The notes beneath the pieces were generated by a model that was not told the DNA's origin, made no database searches, and worked only from the letters and a program-made list of their open reading frames with translations. Source: Oscillospiraceae bacterium (GTDB taxonomy: Bacteria; Bacillota; Clostridia; Oscillospirales; Ruminococcaceae). From it: a stretch of 64,000 nt of DNA. Within the stretch, counting starts at the first letter, position 1. Each line of letters starts with the position of its first letter. The position numbers and the translations under genes are program-made. Positions 24,782 to 32,228 of the stretch are shown here, piece after piece. The stretch lies in contig JAFTYW010000017.1 in the NCBI GenBank assembly GCA_017461245.1, positions 1-64,000 on the forward strand, written 5' to 3'.

Positions 24782-25972
24782 TTAATTCTCCTTGTACTCG
24801 TCAATAAGTTTCTTAAACGCGGGCAGCGAGCGCTCTATCTGCTCGTAGCTCACACAATAGGCAATTCTCACATAGCCCTCAACCCCAAAGCTGTCACTTG
24901 GAACAAGCAAAAGCTCGTATTTCTTTGCCCTTTCGCAAAATTCAGCGGCGTTTGGCTCCAAGGCTTTTACAAAGAGGTAAAAGGCGCCGTCGGGATAGAC
25001 TGCGCTGTAGCCCATCTCTGTAAGGCTATTGTAAAGCAGTTTTCGGTTTTTGTCGTAGGCAGTAAGATCGGGGGCCGCGCCGTCGCACTCTTTTGCAACT
25101 CGCTGAAGTAACCTTGGAGCGCATACATAGCCCATACTCCTGCCCGCTCCGCAAACGGCGGCGAAGGTGTCAGCGGCGTTCTCGGCTCTGGGAGAAACCG
25201 AAATATAGCCTATTCTCTCACCTGGTATGGAGAGTGATTTGCTGTAGGAATAGCAAACGATTGTGTTATCGTAGTAATTCGGGATATATGGTACAAAAAC
25301 GCCGTCATAGGCAAGTTCTCTGTAAGGCTCGTCGGCGAGTATAGTTACTGCTCTGCCTGTTTCCGCCTGCTTTTTGTTTAAAAGCTCTGCGAGGCCTTTT
25401 ATATCGTCCTCGCTTAAAACTGCACCTGTCGGGTTGTTGGGCGAGTTTACAATTATCGCGCGTGTATTTTTATTTACAGCCTTACCCAGCGCCTCAAGGT
25501 CGAGAGAAAACTGCTCGCCTGTGCAAGCAACCACCTTAACCTTTGCGCCCGCGTTCTCGGCGAACACCTTGTACTCGGGGAAATAGGGTGCTAAGAGGAT
25601 AACCTCGTCCCCCTCCTCTATTATCGCCTTTAGAGTAATGGTAAGGGATGCGGCGGCGCCGCAGGTCATATAGATAAGGTTTGCATCAGCGGCAAAGCCG
25701 AAGCGCTCACCTATGTTATTTGCAATGGTCCTTCTCGTTTCCATATCACCCTGTGCCGAGGTATAGCCGTGCAGGTCAATACTATCGCAGGTTGTGAGAA
25801 GATCTTTAATTGCATCCTCAACGCACTTCGGCGCGGGGATACTGGGATTTCCAAGGCTGAAATCAAAGACCTTGTCCTCCCCGATCTCTGCCTTTCTCTT
25901 TTTGGAATACTCGAATATCTCGCGGATAGCCGAGCTTTTTTTGCCCAAAGCAAGCATTTTCTGGGATAACAT
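24782..25972 (-). CDS. PLP-dependent class I aminotransferase (aromatic/aspartate type)
   Basis: 396 residues, fold type I aminotransferase: SLGNPSIPAP at the N-terminus, NSPNNPTGAVLSEDD, LADEPYRELAYDG and the PLP Lys in CYSYSKSLSIPGERIGY. As the first gene of the aromatic operon it most likely transaminates phenylpyruvate and 4-hydroxyphenylpyruvate. ATG at 25972 chosen; GGAGG lies about 12 bases upstream, directly after the attenuator T-run. Aspartate or broad substrate use cannot be excluded. Confidence 0.9.
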   Translation of the reverse strand: MLSQKMLALGKKSSAIREIFEYSKKRKAEIGEDKVFDFSLGNPSIPAPKCVEDAIKDLLTTCDSIDLHGYTSAQGDMETRRTIANNIGERFGFAADANLIYMTCGAAASLTITLKAIIEEGDEVILLAPYFPEYKVFAENAGAKVKVVACTGEQFSLDLEALGKAVNKNTRAIIVNSPNNPTGAVLSEDDIKGLAELLNKKQAETGRAVTILADEPYRELAYDGVFVPYIPNYYDNTIVCYSYSKSLSIPGERIGYISVSPRAENAADTFAAVCGAGRSMGYVCAPRLLQRVAKECDGAAPDLTAYDKNRKLLYNSLTEMGYSAVYPDGAFYLFVKALEPNAAEFCERAKKYELLLVPSDSFGVEGYVRIAYCVSYEQIERSLPAFKKLIDEYKEN

Positions 25973-25993
25973 TTTAACTTGTCGCCTCCAAAT

Positions 25994-26047
25994 AAAAAAA
26001 CCGCATACCACCTGTGCCCTCTATGGCACGACGGATGCGGACTGTCC
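25994..26047 (-). terminator. Attenuator terminator of the aromatic operon
   Basis: Minus strand: CCGCAT...GTGCC pairs with GGCAC...ATGCGG (26001-26040), followed by seven T (25994-26000), directly before the ribosome binding site of the first structural gene. GGACAGTCC (26039-26047) overlaps the base of the 5' arm and is complementary to GGACTGT (26108-26114), which lies inside the leader peptide frame just after the Tyr codons. Confidence 0.82.
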
Positions 26048-26080
26048 TCTTCTTATCGGAAAGGGCGTTTTTTTGCACCC

Positions 26081-26158
26081 TTATTTTCCTGATTTAAAAG
26101 AAAGCGAACAGTCCTTTGTAAAATAATAGTAATAATACTCTTTTCCAAAAAAGAACAC
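26081..26158 (-). CDS. Leader peptide with Phe and Tyr codon runs (attenuation)
   Basis: 25-codon open frame starting at a GTG at 26158, eight bases after AAGGAAG. Its second to thirteenth residues are FFFGKEYYYYYF: four Phe and five Tyr codons within twelve, followed by 12 ordinary residues and TAA. It lies downstream of the operon promoter and upstream of the intrinsic terminator and the aromatic biosynthesis genes. The composition and position match leader peptides of ribosome-mediated attenuation such as pheL; stalling at Tyr/Phe codons would cover the complementary segment that begins seven bases after the last Phe codon. Translation itself is inferred. Confidence 0.78.
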   Translation of the reverse strand: MFFFGKEYYYYYFTKDCSLSFKSGK

Positions 26159-26195
26159 TCTGCTCACTTCCTTTTTTAATAAACCTAATAAAAAA

Positions 26196-26224
26196 ATTTT
26201 ACTCCAATAAAGCAAAAAAGTCAA
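26196..26224 (-). promoter_or_regulatory. Sigma-A promoter of the aromatic amino acid operon
   Basis: Minus strand: TTGACT (26219-26224), 17 bases, TAAAAT (26196-26201). Transcription would start about 30 bases before the leader peptide GTG. Confidence 0.72.
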
Positions 26225-26312
26225 TAGAAAATCGTATATTTTTGCAGTTTTGTGCGATTTTTTATGCATTTTCTACTAATCTATGAAATTGATCCGCCAC
26301 ACGATAGGATTT

Positions 26313-26443
26313 TGTAGGGAGCGACGCCTCGACGTCCCGTTTTGTCTGCGGACAGTCCAGAGGCCTGTCCCTATAAATTAAAACAAGCGCTGAGCAGAAT
26401 CCGTAGGGGCGGGTCTCTGTGCCCGCCCGCCACAAATTAAAAT
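26313..26443. repeat. Modular palindromic intergenic repeats, copy D (two units)
   Basis: Unit 1 (26313-26384) starts TGTAGGG and ends CCCTATAAATTAAAAC with internal imperfect hairpins (GCGACGCCTCGACGTC-like and GGACAGTCCAGAGGCCTGTCC). Unit 2 (26403-26443) is GTAGGGGCGGGTCTCTGTGC with CCCGCCC, then ACAAATTAAAAT. It lies between the aromatic promoter and the convergent end of the amidohydrolase gene; no gene is seen from 26225 to 26451. Confidence 0.65.
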
Positions 26444-26451
26444 TAAAGCCT

Positions 26452-27261
26452 CTACTTCAAACCGAAAATCCGTTTGGCGTTTTTTGAGAATATCTTTTCA
26501 TATTCCTCATCGGAAAAGCCCATTTTTAGAAGATATTCTATCTCGGTCTTCTGGTCGAACATCGGGTAATCTGTTCCAAACAGAACGTGGTCTACCCCGT
26601 ATCGCTCGATTATCTTTTTTGCCTCGTCTACGCCGAGAATGGAAATGCTCGACGAGGTGTCAACGTAAAAGTTAGGTAAGCCCGAAAGCTTTTCGCTCGC
26701 CTCATCCCAGACCGAATAGCCGCCCAGATGCCCGCCGATAACAACAAGCGAGGTATAGATGTTAAGAACAGGCAAGAGGCGGTTAGGGTTTGAAAAATCG
26801 TAGCGGTTATCTCCCGTATGCATTAAAATGGGCAAGCCCGCCTTTTCGCAAAGCTCGTATATCTTAAGGCAGCGGTAATCGTCAATTTTAAAGCGCTGGA
26901 TATCGGGGTGAAGCTTTACTCCCAAAAGCCCAAGCAAAACAATATTTTCAACATCCTGCTCGAGAGTTTCGCTGTCGGGGTGGAGCGTTCCGAGGCCTGT
27001 AAAGGCGCCGCTCGAATTTTTTACAGTTTCGGCAATAAAGTTGTTTATGCTACCCACCTGCTTCGGCGTTGTTGCGACCGACTGGATAAGGGCGTGGTCA
27101 ACGCCAGTCTGTTTCATTTGTGCAAGCAAGGTATCAGTACTGCCGTCAAAGCAGGATTTTACGCCGTAAAACGCGTCGGTAGCTCCTACTGCGGCAGCGG
27201 CAATCTTGCTCGGGTAAACGTGGCAATGAGAGTCTATTGCATAGAATTTTTGCGCTATCAT
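26452..27261 (-). CDS. Amidohydrolase family 2 protein (TIM-barrel metal hydrolase/decarboxylase)
   Basis: 269 residues of the amidohydrolase_2 superfamily: metal-site HxH in AIDSHCHVYPS, KLHPDIQ, LMHTGD with the third His, GGHLG and the terminal Asp in FGTDYPMF. Such proteins hydrolyse lactones or amides, or decarboxylate carboxylic acids (ACMSD, gamma-resorcylate decarboxylase types). Its ATG overlaps the stop of the acyl-CoA synthetase fusion by one base (TAATG), so it is the third gene of the Leu T-box operon. Metal-site residues all appear present, suggesting an active enzyme whose substrate is linked to the upstream acyl-CoA chemistry; that link is inferred. Confidence 0.85.
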   Translation of the reverse strand: MIAQKFYAIDSHCHVYPSKIAAAAVGATDAFYGVKSCFDGSTDTLLAQMKQTGVDHALIQSVATTPKQVGSINNFIAETVKNSSGAFTGLGTLHPDSETLEQDVENIVLLGLLGVKLHPDIQRFKIDDYRCLKIYELCEKAGLPILMHTGDNRYDFSNPNRLLPVLNIYTSLVVIGGHLGGYSVWDEASEKLSGLPNFYVDTSSSISILGVDEAKKIIERYGVDHVLFGTDYPMFDQKTEIEYLLKMGFSDEEYEKIFSKNAKRIFGLK

Positions 27262-29768
27262 TATTTTTCCACCTTGATTCCGAGCTTTTCTGCGGCCGCC
27301 TCGCGCATTTTGTATTTGAGTATCTTTCCTGCGGCATTCATCGGGAAGGCTTCAACAAAATCAACATATCTCGGCACCTTATGGCGAGCCATACTTGCGC
27401 CGATAAATGCCTTCATCTCATCCTCGGTCATACTCTCGCCCTCTTTTAAGATGACGCAGGCCATAATTTCCTCGCCGTACTGCTTATCGGGAACGCCGAT
27501 GACCTGAACATCGCTTACCTTGGGATTGGTGTAGATAAACTCCTCGATCTCCTTGGGATAAATGTTCTCGCCGCCGCGAATTATCATATCTTTAAGTCTG
27601 CCTGTGATGCGGTAGTTGCCGTCGCTGTCGCGGCAGGCAAGGTCGCCTGTATGAAGCCAGCCGTCCTTGTCGATTGCCTCAGCAGTCGCGGCGGGCATTT
27701 TATAGTAGCCCTTCATAATGTTATAGCCGCGGGCAACAAACTCGCCGTTTACTCCATCGGGGCAGTCCTCGCCAGTTTCAGGATCTACGATCTTACACTC
27801 AACATTTGCAAAGGCGCTACCGACAGTTTCGGTTCTTACCTCTAAGCTGTCGTAATAGCTGCTCATTGTGCAGCCGGGGGAAGCCTCGGTCTGACCATAG
27901 ACCGAAACTATCTCGCGCATATTCATAACCTCGGTTGCCTTTTTCATAAGGTCGGCGGGGCAGTTTGCACCAGCCATAATGCCGATTCTCATATAAGAAA
28001 AATCGGTCTTTTCAAAATCGGGGTGCTCCATCATTGCGATAAACATTGTGGGAACGCCGTTAAAGGCTGTAATATGCTCGTTATGAACGCAGGAAAGCGC
28101 GGGCTTGGGTGAGAAGTACGGCAGCGGGCACATTGTTGTGCCGTGGGTCATTGAAGCCGTCATTGAAAGCACCATTCCAAAGCAGTGAAACATAGGCACC
28201 TGAATCATCATTCTGTCGGCGGTTGAAAGGTCCATATGGTCGCCGATATATTTTCCGTTATTTACAACGTTGTAGTGTGTGAGCATAACGCCCTTGGGGA
28301 AACCTGTTGTTCCCGAGGTATACTGCATATTACAGACGTCGTCCTTATCGACGGCGGCCGCCATACGCCTAACTTCCTCAATAGGCACCTGAGCCGAGCG
28401 CTCGAGCGCCTCGCTCCATGTCATACAGCCCTTCTGCTTAAAGCCAACTGTAATAACGTTTCTTAAGAAAGGCAGACGCTTTGCGTGCAGAGGGTCACCC
28501 GACGCCTTATTTTCAAGCTCGGGGCAAAGCTCTGCAATTATCTTGCCGTAATGGGTGTCCTTTGCGCCCTCGGTCAAAATGAGGGTGTGCGTGTCTGACT
28601 GGCGTAAGAGGTACTCAGCCTCGTGAATTTTATAAGCGGTGTTTACAGTTACCAAAATTGCGCCGATCTTGGTTGCCGCCCAGAAAGCGATATACCACTG
28701 CGGCACGTTTGATGCCCATACTGCCACCTTGCTTCCCGCCTTTACGCCGAGGGCGATAAGGCTGCGGGCAAAGGTGTCAACGTCGTCGCGAAACTCGCTG
28801 TAGGTGCGGGTGTAGTCAAGGGTGGTGTACTTAAAGCAGTACTGATCGGGAAACTCCTCGACCATTTTATCCAGCACCTGCGGAAAGGTAAGGTCAATGA
28901 GCCTATCCTTTTCCCAGACGAATTTTCCTGTATGGGCTCTGTTATAATAGAGAGTCTTCTCGTTTCTTGAAATGGCGCCGAACTGCTTCATAAAGCTTGT
29001 AAACTGCGAGAAGATTATCTCCATATCATCAATTTCCTCGCACCAGGCGGGGTTCCAGACCAGCGAAACAAATCCATCATAGTTTACCGAGCGCAGAGCC
29101 AGCATCATATCACCGATGGGCAGCTCGCCCTCGCCTGCAAGGCAGTATTCTATGCCGTTTTCGGTCTTTTCAGCGTCGGTCAGATGCACGTGGCGGACAT
29201 AAGCACCGAGGTTTTTGATGACCTGCTCAGGCGCCTCACCGCACTCAAAATAAGCGGCGGAAAAGTTCCACAGCGCGCCGAGATTGTCGCAGGCAAAGCT
29301 TTCGAGCACCTCGCGCAAGGCGGCGGTGTCTGCAAAGAGTCCCGAGGTTTCAATAACCAAGGTTATCCCCTTTTTCTCTGCCTCGGGCAGAGCCTTTTCT
29401 ACAAGCGCGTAAACATTTTTCACTGCATCCTCGTCCTCAGACGCCTTTGCTCTAAGGCGAATGCAGGGAATGTGCAGATTTTCAGATATTGCGATGCATT
29501 TTACTATTTCGTCCAAGGCCTTATCGGCGCTATCCTTATCGGCAATGTCAGAAATGGTGTCGATACAAGGCAGTTTCAGATTTTTCTCATAAAGGCGGCG
29601 CAGGGTTGCCGCGGCGGCGTAATCATGAAATGCGCCGTCTTTTTCGGCAAAAAGTCTATTGTAAATATTGTGCAACTCAATTCCTTTGAAGCCTAAGTCG
29701 ACCGCGATGTCGCAGAACTCTTCAAAGGAGCTGTTGTGCCAACCCTTTGTTGAAAAGGAAAGTTTCAT
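27261..29768 (-). CDS. Fusion of xylose-isomerase-like TIM barrel and acyl-CoA synthetase
   Basis: 835 residues in one uninterrupted frame. Residues 1 to about 265 are an AP-endonuclease-2/sugar-isomerase TIM barrel (MKLSFSTKGWHNSSFEEFCDIAVDLGFKGIELH; likely metal residues Glu140 in VIET, His195 in HVHLTDA, Glu213 in GEGELP). About 285-830 are an adenylate-forming FadD-like acyl-CoA synthetase: A3 loop YTSGTTGFPKG (484-492), YGQTEASP, TGD, GRLKDMIIRGGENIYPKEIE and the catalytic Lys in NAAGKILKYK. It follows the LeuA-like gene by three bases. Both halves look intact. The synthetase would activate a carboxylic acid, by context isovalerate or a related leucine-derived acid; the role of the barrel is unknown. 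Confidence 0.88.
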   Translation of the reverse strand: MKLSFSTKGWHNSSFEEFCDIAVDLGFKGIELHNIYNRLFAEKDGAFHDYAAAATLRRLYEKNLKLPCIDTISDIADKDSADKALDEIVKCIAISENLHIPCIRLRAKASEDEDAVKNVYALVEKALPEAEKKGITLVIETSGLFADTAALREVLESFACDNLGALWNFSAAYFECGEAPEQVIKNLGAYVRHVHLTDAEKTENGIEYCLAGEGELPIGDMMLALRSVNYDGFVSLVWNPAWCEEIDDMEIIFSQFTSFMKQFGAISRNEKTLYYNRAHTGKFVWEKDRLIDLTFPQVLDKMVEEFPDQYCFKYTTLDYTRTYSEFRDDVDTFARSLIALGVKAGSKVAVWASNVPQWYIAFWAATKIGAILVTVNTAYKIHEAEYLLRQSDTHTLILTEGAKDTHYGKIIAELCPELENKASGDPLHAKRLPFLRNVITVGFKQKGCMTWSEALERSAQVPIEEVRRMAAAVDKDDVCNMQYTSGTTGFPKGVMLTHYNVVNNGKYIGDHMDLSTADRMMIQVPMFHCFGMVLSMTASMTHGTTMCPLPYFSPKPALSCVHNEHITAFNGVPTMFIAMMEHPDFEKTDFSYMRIGIMAGANCPADLMKKATEVMNMREIVSVYGQTEASPGCTMSSYYDSLEVRTETVGSAFANVECKIVDPETGEDCPDGVNGEFVARGYNIMKGYYKMPAATAEAIDKDGWLHTGDLACRDSDGNYRITGRLKDMIIRGGENIYPKEIEEFIYTNPKVSDVQVIGVPDKQYGEEIMACVILKEGESMTEDEMKAFIGASMARHKVPRYVDFVEAFPMNAAGKILKYKMREAAAEKLGIKVEK

Positions 29769-29771
29769 TTT

Positions 29772-31151
29772 TTACGCCTCCTCGTAAACGATCTTATTAA
29801 CAGCATTAAGGTACGCTCTGATGCTTGCGCCGATGATATCGGTTGAAATTCCGTTGCCCGAATAGAGCTTGCCGTTTGAGCGGAGCTTTACAAGCGCCGA
29901 GCCCATAGCCTCTTTACCCTCGGTTACCGACTGGATCTGGAAATCGTCCAGCTCATAGTGGTGGCCGATGATCTGGTCAATGGCAAGGAATGCGGCGTCT
30001 ATAGGTCCGTCACCTATGCATACGCCCTGCATAGCAGTGTCGTTTTTATTAAGGGTTATCTGGGCGCTTGCCGAGATAACGTTTCCGTTATTGATAACAT
30101 AGCTTACCAGCTTATATGTTGCGGGAACCTGCAGGGCAACGCTTGCAACGATAGCATCCAGTTCCTTAGCACCGACCTTTTTCTTGGCGGCAACGCGCAG
30201 AAATTCCTCATAAACTTTAGTCTGGTCATCAGCAGACAAGTCGTAACCCAGCCTTAAAACTGCGGCGTTGACTTCGCTCTGGCTGTCAGACTCGCTGAGG
30301 TAAACTCCGTTTTCGCCCTCGTCAGCGGCAGAAACTATGCGCTTCTCGTTTTCGGCATTTGAGGCGATCCAGTTAATTTGTTTGATTATGCGGTGAAGCT
30401 CGGTTGCCTTAACCGCCGAGCAAAGTCCGTAATTATCGCCGCAGTCGCGAAGCATTGAAACAAAGGTCTCAAGCTCTACTACCGAGCCGCCGACGGCGGT
30501 TTTAACACATTCTACGCCGCGTTTTGCCGAAAGAACGGCAGATGCAGATGCAAGACCTCCCTTATTATCGCAACAGACGCCAACAGGCACCGAAACGCAG
30601 GCGCAGACCTCGGCGGCAAAATCTGCAAAGTCATCGGGCAGCATTTTTGCGGCAGAGTCGCAGACTGTTATAGAGGTGGCGCCTGCCTCTGCGGCGGCGG
30701 CAATGACCTCTTTTAAATAATCGGGCTCTGCGCGGGTTGCGTCAACGGCGCAAAACTCAACGTCGCTTACCTTTTCCTTTGCTTTTTTTACGGCCTCTGA
30801 TACCCAAGCGAGCATCGCGGGGGCTTTTTTGTGGCTTATATACTCCATTCCAACGGGTGAAACGGGCAGTTTTATGCAAATTCTTGCATTTTTAGCCGAG
30901 GAAAGTGCAGCAGCGGCATTTTCTATACTCTCGTCACTCGAGCCTGCGGCAACCGAAATGATGCTGTTTTTAACAAACGACGAAACCGTTCTGACAAAGA
31001 GAATGTCGGTTTTAGCGTTTTCAATTTCGGGAATTTCGATGGTGTCAACGCAGAGCTTTTCAAGCTGGCGGGCAATCTCAAGCTTTTCCTTAAAGCTGAA
31101 CTTGCTATCCTCTCTTAAAAGTGTCGTGTCGGCAATTTTGATTTGTTTCAT
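29772..31151 (-). CDS. LeuA-like protein (2-isopropylmalate synthase homologue with altered metal motif)
   Basis: 459 residues: DRE-TIM barrel (about 1-270) and a C-terminal region resembling the LeuA regulatory domain (about 310-455; QVPATYKLVSYVINNGN...GPIDAAFLAIDQIIG, GIGASIRAYLNAVNKI-like). The catalytic opening is degenerate: DTTLLREDSKF replaces DTTLRDGEQ, and the metal-binding HxHND is CCDNK (193-197). Canonical metal binding is therefore doubtful; it may have changed chemistry or act as a regulator. First gene behind a T-box whose specifier reads CUC (Leu), consistent with leucine-linked metabolism. Family related to LeuA/CimA; activity unproven. Confidence 0.82.
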   Translation of the reverse strand: MKQIKIADTTLLREDSKFSFKEKLEIARQLEKLCVDTIEIPEIENAKTDILFVRTVSSFVKNSIISVAAGSSDESIENAAAALSSAKNARICIKLPVSPVGMEYISHKKAPAMLAWVSEAVKKAKEKVSDVEFCAVDATRAEPDYLKEVIAAAAEAGATSITVCDSAAKMLPDDFADFAAEVCACVSVPVGVCCDNKGGLASASAVLSAKRGVECVKTAVGGSVVELETFVSMLRDCGDNYGLCSAVKATELHRIIKQINWIASNAENEKRIVSAADEGENGVYLSESDSQSEVNAAVLRLGYDLSADDQTKVYEEFLRVAAKKKVGAKELDAIVASVALQVPATYKLVSYVINNGNVISASAQITLNKNDTAMQGVCIGDGPIDAAFLAIDQIIGHHYELDDFQIQSVTEGKEAMGSALVKLRSNGKLYSGNGISTDIIGASIRAYLNAVNKIVYEEA

Positions 31152-31186
31152 AACTCTTTTCCTTTCGTCTTAAGGCTCGAAGAATT

Positions 31187-31450
31187 AAAAAATCCCTGAG
31201 CCCGAATTTTTCGGACTCAGGGACGAAATATTTCGCGGTACCACCCTGATTGCTGCATAAAACAGCCACTCAATAAGGCTCCATCAAGCCTCCTGCCTTG
31301 GTAACGGGGCAAGCCGTAGCGACTTACTGAAACTTCTGCCGCTCTGCTCCGGAACGAGACTTCTCAAATTCTCACATATCGCCTTTCACCCACCGGCGAC
31401 TCTCTGCAATGCTCAAAAAAAGAGAATAATTCCTTCAACGCATTTTTGAT
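31187..31450 (-). promoter_or_regulatory. T-box leader, specifier CUC (Leu)
   Basis: Minus strand. Stem I with AGAGAG and the GGUGGGUGAAA-type distal loop; T-box sequence AGGGTGGTACCGCG (31234-31247); terminator stem TCCCTGAG...CTCAGGGA (31193-31223) with T-run. Aligning the conserved 3' flank of Stem I (UUCC then GGAGC) with the other two leaders places codon CUC at 31356-31358 followed by a purine. Uncharged tRNA-Leu would switch on the LeuA-like/fusion/amidohydrolase operon. Confidence 0.88.
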
Positions 31451-31456
31451 ATTGGT

Positions 31457-31485
31457 ATTATAACACCGCAGTTTTGTAATGTCAA
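31457..31485 (-). promoter_or_regulatory. Consensus sigma-A promoter of the Leu T-box operon
   Basis: Minus strand: TTGACA (31480-31485), 17 bases, TATAAT (31457-31462); perfect match at both hexamers. Confidence 0.9.
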
Positions 31486-31511
31486 TATTTTTTTGCAAAA
31501 TTTAAACATTC

Positions 31512-31751
31512 TTATTCAAATAGTTTTTCTAAATTCACATTCAGGATTTTGGCGGCGGCATAGATCTCCTTATCCGTTGCTTGTCTTACCTGCCCTTCAA
31601 GCTTTGAATAGCTTGTAGGGTTTATATCACAGCCCATAGTCTGCATTCTTGAAATAAAATCCTTTTGCTTAATGCCCTTTTCTTTTCTGAGCCTCTCTAT
31701 ATTTCTGCCAACCAAATTGCAATTTCCATATTCCCTTTTTCTTAGTTTCAT
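31512..31751 (-). CDS. XRE-family HTH regulator
   Basis: 79 residues, one Cro/C1-type HTH: GRNIERLRKEKGIKQKDFISRMQTMGCDINPTSYSKLEGQVRQATDKEIYAAAKILNVNLEKLF. No effector domain. ATG at 31751 with a weak AAAGG upstream. Divergent from a 54-residue acidic protein; the intergenic region holds two separate inverted repeats, one lying in a consensus promoter spacer, so auto- and cross-repression are likely. Short stand-alone repressors of this kind also occur in phage remnants and regulator-partner pairs; there is no other phage gene here. Confidence 0.85.
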   Translation of the reverse strand: MKLRKREYGNCNLVGRNIERLRKEKGIKQKDFISRMQTMGCDINPTSYSKLEGQVRQATDKEIYAAAKILNVNLEKLFE

Positions 31752-31763
31752 TAATATAATACC

Positions 31764-31798
31764 TTTCGTTTAATTCTTTAATAGAATAATAAACGAAA
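31764..31798. promoter_or_regulatory. Inverted repeat upstream of the XRE gene
   Basis: TTTCGTTTA (31764-31772) and TAAACGAAA (31790-31798), perfect 9-base arms 17 bases apart, 12 bases upstream of the XRE start. Possible second operator or mRNA hairpin. Confidence 0.55.
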
Positions 31799-31804
31799 AT
31801 ATTA

Positions 31805-31833
31805 TTGACATAATTCCATATTGGAATTATAAT
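31805..31833 (+). promoter_or_regulatory. Consensus promoter with operator palindrome in its spacer
   Basis: TTGACA (31805-31810), 17 bases, TATAAT (31828-31833). The palindrome ATAATTCCA-TAT-TGGAATTAT (31810-31830) fills the spacer exactly, a layout for repression by blocking RNA polymerase. It drives the small gene at 31868. Confidence 0.85.
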
Positions 31834-31867
31834 AAGGTAAACATTATTTTATTTTGGAGAGAATAAA

Positions 31868-32032
31868 ATGAGCGAGTGGAAAAAGCCATATTTAACTTTA
31901 CTTTCTGCATTTGATTATGCAATAGAGTACATAGAAGACGGCAAATTCGACGCCGCAAGGTTGACCCTAATTAAAGCTATGCAAGATGCCGAGGAGGCCT
32001 TTGTTTCCTACGGAGAAACGGAAGACGAATAA
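31868..32032 (+). CDS. Hypothetical 54-residue acidic protein
   Basis: Not recognised. Begins MSEWKKPYLTLLSAFDYAIE, continues with an amphipathic helix (YIEDGKFDAARLTLIKAMQDAEEAF) and ends SYGETEDE. GGAGAG lies six bases before the ATG and a consensus promoter 35 bases upstream, so it is very likely expressed. The length and predicted all-helical form suggest a small protein-protein interaction partner. Divergent from an XRE repressor, whose probable operator lies in this gene's promoter. Function unknown. Confidence 0.7.
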   Translation: MSEWKKPYLTLLSAFDYAIEYIEDGKFDAARLTLIKAMQDAEEAFVSYGETEDE

Positions 32033-32052
32033 AAGCCAACCTTCTATCATTT

Positions 32053-32112
32053 TGTAGGGAATGGATTTATCCATTCCGTTTTTTCGGCACGACACGCAGG
32101 TCGTGCCCTACA
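32053..32112. repeat. Modular palindromic intergenic repeat, copy E
   Basis: TGTAGGG (32053-32059) to CCCTACA (32106-32112) enclosing GGAATGGATTTATCCATTCC and GGCACGACACGCAGGTCGTGCC, followed by ATTAAAAT. Left half resembles unit 2 of copy C; right half is unique here. The rest of 32033-32203 holds one 10-bp hairpin (32137-32160) without T-run and no gene. Confidence 0.8.
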
Positions 32113-32203
32113 ATTAAAATAAAAACATACAAAACGAGGGTTTTGCTTTTGCAAAACCCTTCCAAAACTTTTCACTCTTCACTTTTCTCTATTCACTAAA
32201 AAA

Positions 32204-32226
32204 GGACACCTTGCGGCGTCCTTTTT
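32204..32226 (-). terminator. Terminator of the VOR operon
   Basis: GGACACC, loop TTGC, GGCGTCC (one mismatch) flanked by A-run and T-run; on the minus strand it is followed by TTTTTT and lies three bases after the gamma-subunit stop codon. Confidence 0.75.
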
Positions 32227-32228
32227 GT

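Noticed and set aside
25994..26030. T-box-like AGGTGGTATGCGG before the aromatic operon
   Set aside because: It is the 3' arm of the terminator; there is no Stem I, specifier loop or matching antiterminator, and the leader peptide explains the layout better.
32137..32160. Perfect 10-bp hairpin AGGGTTTTGC/GCAAAACCCT as terminator
   Set aside because: Not followed by a T-run on either strand; probably part of the repeat-rich spacer.
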